The notes below the pieces were generated by a model, which saw only the letters and a list, made by a program, of their open reading frames with translations, had not been told where the DNA came from and did no database searches. DNA of 64,000 bases from Rhodococcus rhodnii (lineage in GTDB: Bacteria > Actinomycetota > Actinomycetes > Mycobacteriales > Pseudonocardiaceae), in contig JOAA01000013.1 of assembly GCA_000720375.1 (NCBI GenBank), positions 1 to 64,000 of the forward strand, in the 5' to 3' direction. How positions within the stretch are numbered: position 1 is the first letter of the stretch; each line of letters starts with the position of its first letter. A program made the position numbers and the translations under genes. Below are positions 62,462 through 64,000 of this stretch, piece after piece.

Positions 62462-64000
62462 TGGTTTCGGTGCTTCGGGTGATCGCGTGCGGCTCGGTGG
62501 ACGACGGCAAGTCCACTTTGATCGGCAGGCTGCTCGCCAAGACTGGCGGCGCCACAGTGGACGAACTGGACTACGCGACGCGGACAAGGCGCGGCGGTTC
62601 CACGATTCCGGCCGGAGAAGTGGACTACTCGCTGCTGACTGACGGATTGGAGGCAGAGCACGAGCAAGGCATCACCATCGATGTCGCCTACCGCTTCCTC
62701 GACCTGCCATCCGGGCGCCGGGTGATCATCGCCGACGCGCCAGGACACGAACAGTACACACGCAACATGGCGGTGGCAGCGTCCACTGCGGACCTTGCCG
62801 TGCTGCTCATCGACGCCACGAAGGGCGTCCGCGAACAGACCCATCGGCACCTCGCGATCTGCGCACTGATGGGTGTGCGCGCCATCATCGCTGTGGTCAA
62901 CAAGCTCGACGGCGTCGGCTACGACCGCGCGGTGTTCGAGAAGCTCGCGAACGAGGTGCAGGAGGCGGCCAGCGGCCTCGACGTGACGGCCAGCGTGATA
63001 CCGGCCAGTGCGCTCAGCGGGGACAACGTTGTTGAGCCGTCACCGAATCTGCCGTGGTACGACGGGCCGACGCTGCTTGACGCGCTGGCCAATTGGCAGC
63101 CGAGGGGCCAGGTGGACAGTGCCGAGGACTACCGGCTGCCCGTCCAGTACGTGATCCGGGCGGATGACTTCCGTGGCTTCGCCGGCACGGTGGTCGGCAG
63201 TTCCGTCCGTCCCGGTGATGCCGTCGCGGTCGCGGGCAGCAGCGCGACGTCGAAGATCGACCGGGTGCTCGGCCCAGGGGGCGTTGAGCTGGACCGGGCC
63301 GACCCTGGCACGCCGGTGACCTTGACGCTGACCCACGACATCGACGTCCGTCGCGGGGACCTGCTGACGACGCCGGAAACCCTCGGCAACGGGCTCGCCC
63401 CGGCGACGGCGTGCTCCGCCACGCTGGTCTGGACGGCCGAGGAACCACTGCGCCACGGCCGCTCGTACCTGCTGCAGGTTGGGTCGCGGACGGTACCCGC
63501 AGTGGTCACGAGCGTCCGCGGCCGGTTGGAAGTGTTGTCAGGCAAGCAACTCGCCGCACGGACCCTGGGCCTCAACGACATCGGCACGGTCGAACTGACC
63601 ACCGACACCCCGATCTGTCTGGACAGCTACCAGGCGTGCCGGGACACAGGCAGCTTCCTGCTCGTGGACCGGGTCAGCAAGCAAACCGTGGCCGCAGGCA
63701 TGGTCCGATACGCCCTGCGACGGGGGCGTAACGTGGTTCCACACGCCTACACCGTCGACCGTGACACCAGGCAACAGCTGAAGGGGCAGCGGGCCAAGGT
63801 GTTGTGGCTGACCGGTTTGCCGGGCGCGGGCAAGTCGACGATCGCCGACGCGCTGGAACGCAAGCTGCACGCGATGGGCCTGCACACCTACGTACTCGAC
63901 GGCGACAACGTCCGAAGTGGACTGAACAAGGACCTGGGATTCACTCCGGAGGCTCGCGCGGAGAACGTGCGCCGGGTCGCCGAGGTGAGCCGTATCCTGC
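62461..64000 (+). CDS. cysNC: Bifunctional sulfate adenylyltransferase large subunit / APS kinase (partial)
   Basis: The first 513 codons of a CysN-CysC fusion (NodQ-like) that runs off the right edge. The GTPase domain has ACGSVDDGKSTLIGRLL near residues 9-25, IADAPGHEQYTRNMA near 94-108 and NKLDG near 149. The APS kinase domain begins near residue 440 with WLTGLPGAGKSTIADALERK. CysN drives APS formation with CysD, and the kinase makes PAPS, the donor for sulfotransferases. GGAGGGG lies upstream of ATG 62461. Confidence 0.92.
   Translation, partial: MVSVLRVIACGSVDDGKSTLIGRLLAKTGGATVDELDYATRTRRGGSTIPAGEVDYSLLTDGLEAEHEQGITIDVAYRFLDLPSGRRVIIADAPGHEQYTRNMAVAASTADLAVLLIDATKGVREQTHRHLAICALMGVRAIIAVVNKLDGVGYDRAVFEKLANEVQEAASGLDVTASVIPASALSGDNVVEPSPNLPWYDGPTLLDALANWQPRGQVDSAEDYRLPVQYVIRADDFRGFAGTVVGSSVRPGDAVAVAGSSATSKIDRVLGPGGVELDRADPGTPVTLTLTHDIDVRRGDLLTTPETLGNGLAPATACSATLVWTAEEPLRHGRSYLLQVGSRTVPAVVTSVRGRLEVLSGKQLAARTLGLNDIGTVELTTDTPICLDSYQACRDTGSFLLVDRVSKQTVAAGMVRYALRRGRNVVPHAYTVDRDTRQQLKGQRAKVLWLTGLPGAGKSTIADALERKLHAMGLHTYVLDGDNVRSGLNKDLGFTPEARAENVRRVAEVSRIL

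Overview
The window is chromosomal DNA of a high-GC Gram-positive actinomycete. It has GTG/TTG starts, strong GGAGG ribosome sites, 4-bp ATGA/GTGA overlaps inside operons, lipoprotein sugar-binding proteins, secreted plant-polysaccharide enzymes and a nonribosomal peptide cluster. The style fits a soil Pseudonocardiales/Streptomyces-like organism. No rRNA or tRNA gene was seen, so the genus cannot be fixed.

Layout. (1) 1-4719: a repeat-rich non-coding segment, then an MFS exporter, an oligopeptide/nickel-type lipoprotein and one protein that fuses both ABC permease halves, behind a Fur/Zur-like palindrome. No ATPase gene is present. (2) 4821-19245: an L-arabinose island. It holds a LacI regulator, a YtfQRT-YjfF-type furanose ABC importer, araB-araD-araA, a ChvE-GguAB-type second importer and a second LacI regulator. 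Three TGTTANCGCTAACA operators tie the regulator and both operons together. (3) 19321-28678: a pectin/oligosaccharide uptake locus with a third LacI regulator, an MsmEFG-type importer, DUF624, DUF6807, two paralogous Gfo/Idh/MocA proteins and a PL1 pectate lyase. TTTKCAGAAAA operators lie in front of three transcription units. (4) 28675-43174: a quinone-oxidoreductase-like MDR protein, a MetE-like methyltransferase, then secreted or sugar-acid enzymes: a beta-helix protein, a GH2 with an inserted LamG domain, an arabinonate-type dehydratase, an AA10 LPMO behind a CebR box, a triple-repeat secreted protein, a second PL1 lyase and a PL11 rhamnogalacturonan lyase. A GGAAAGCGCTTTCC-type operator recurs three times. 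(5) 43313-44068: an orphan SMODS-associated-type NUDIX protein. (6) 44125-64000 (continuing past the edge): a biosynthetic cluster.

The polysaccharide parts form a coherent pathway. Lyases and beta-galactosidase open homogalacturonan and rhamnogalacturonan I outside the cell, ABC systems import the oligomers and L-arabinose, and AraBDA feeds L-arabinose to xylulose-5-phosphate.

The cluster has two divergent arms. Leftward is an operon of an argininosuccinate-synthase-like protein with an altered ATP loop, an aldo/keto reductase and a sulfotransferase. Rightward are an A-PCP-reductase NRPS, a short MbtH protein, a C-A-PCP NRPS, a thioesterase, two acyl-CoA dehydrogenases and an aspartate kinase, followed by an MFS exporter, a CGNR zinc-finger regulator, a GNAT protein and cysD-cysNC for PAPS supply. 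A GTAACC...GGTTAC element sits before the NRPS, the exporter and cysD. I infer that this cluster makes and exports a small sulfated peptide-type product with a reductive step. I do not recognise the product.
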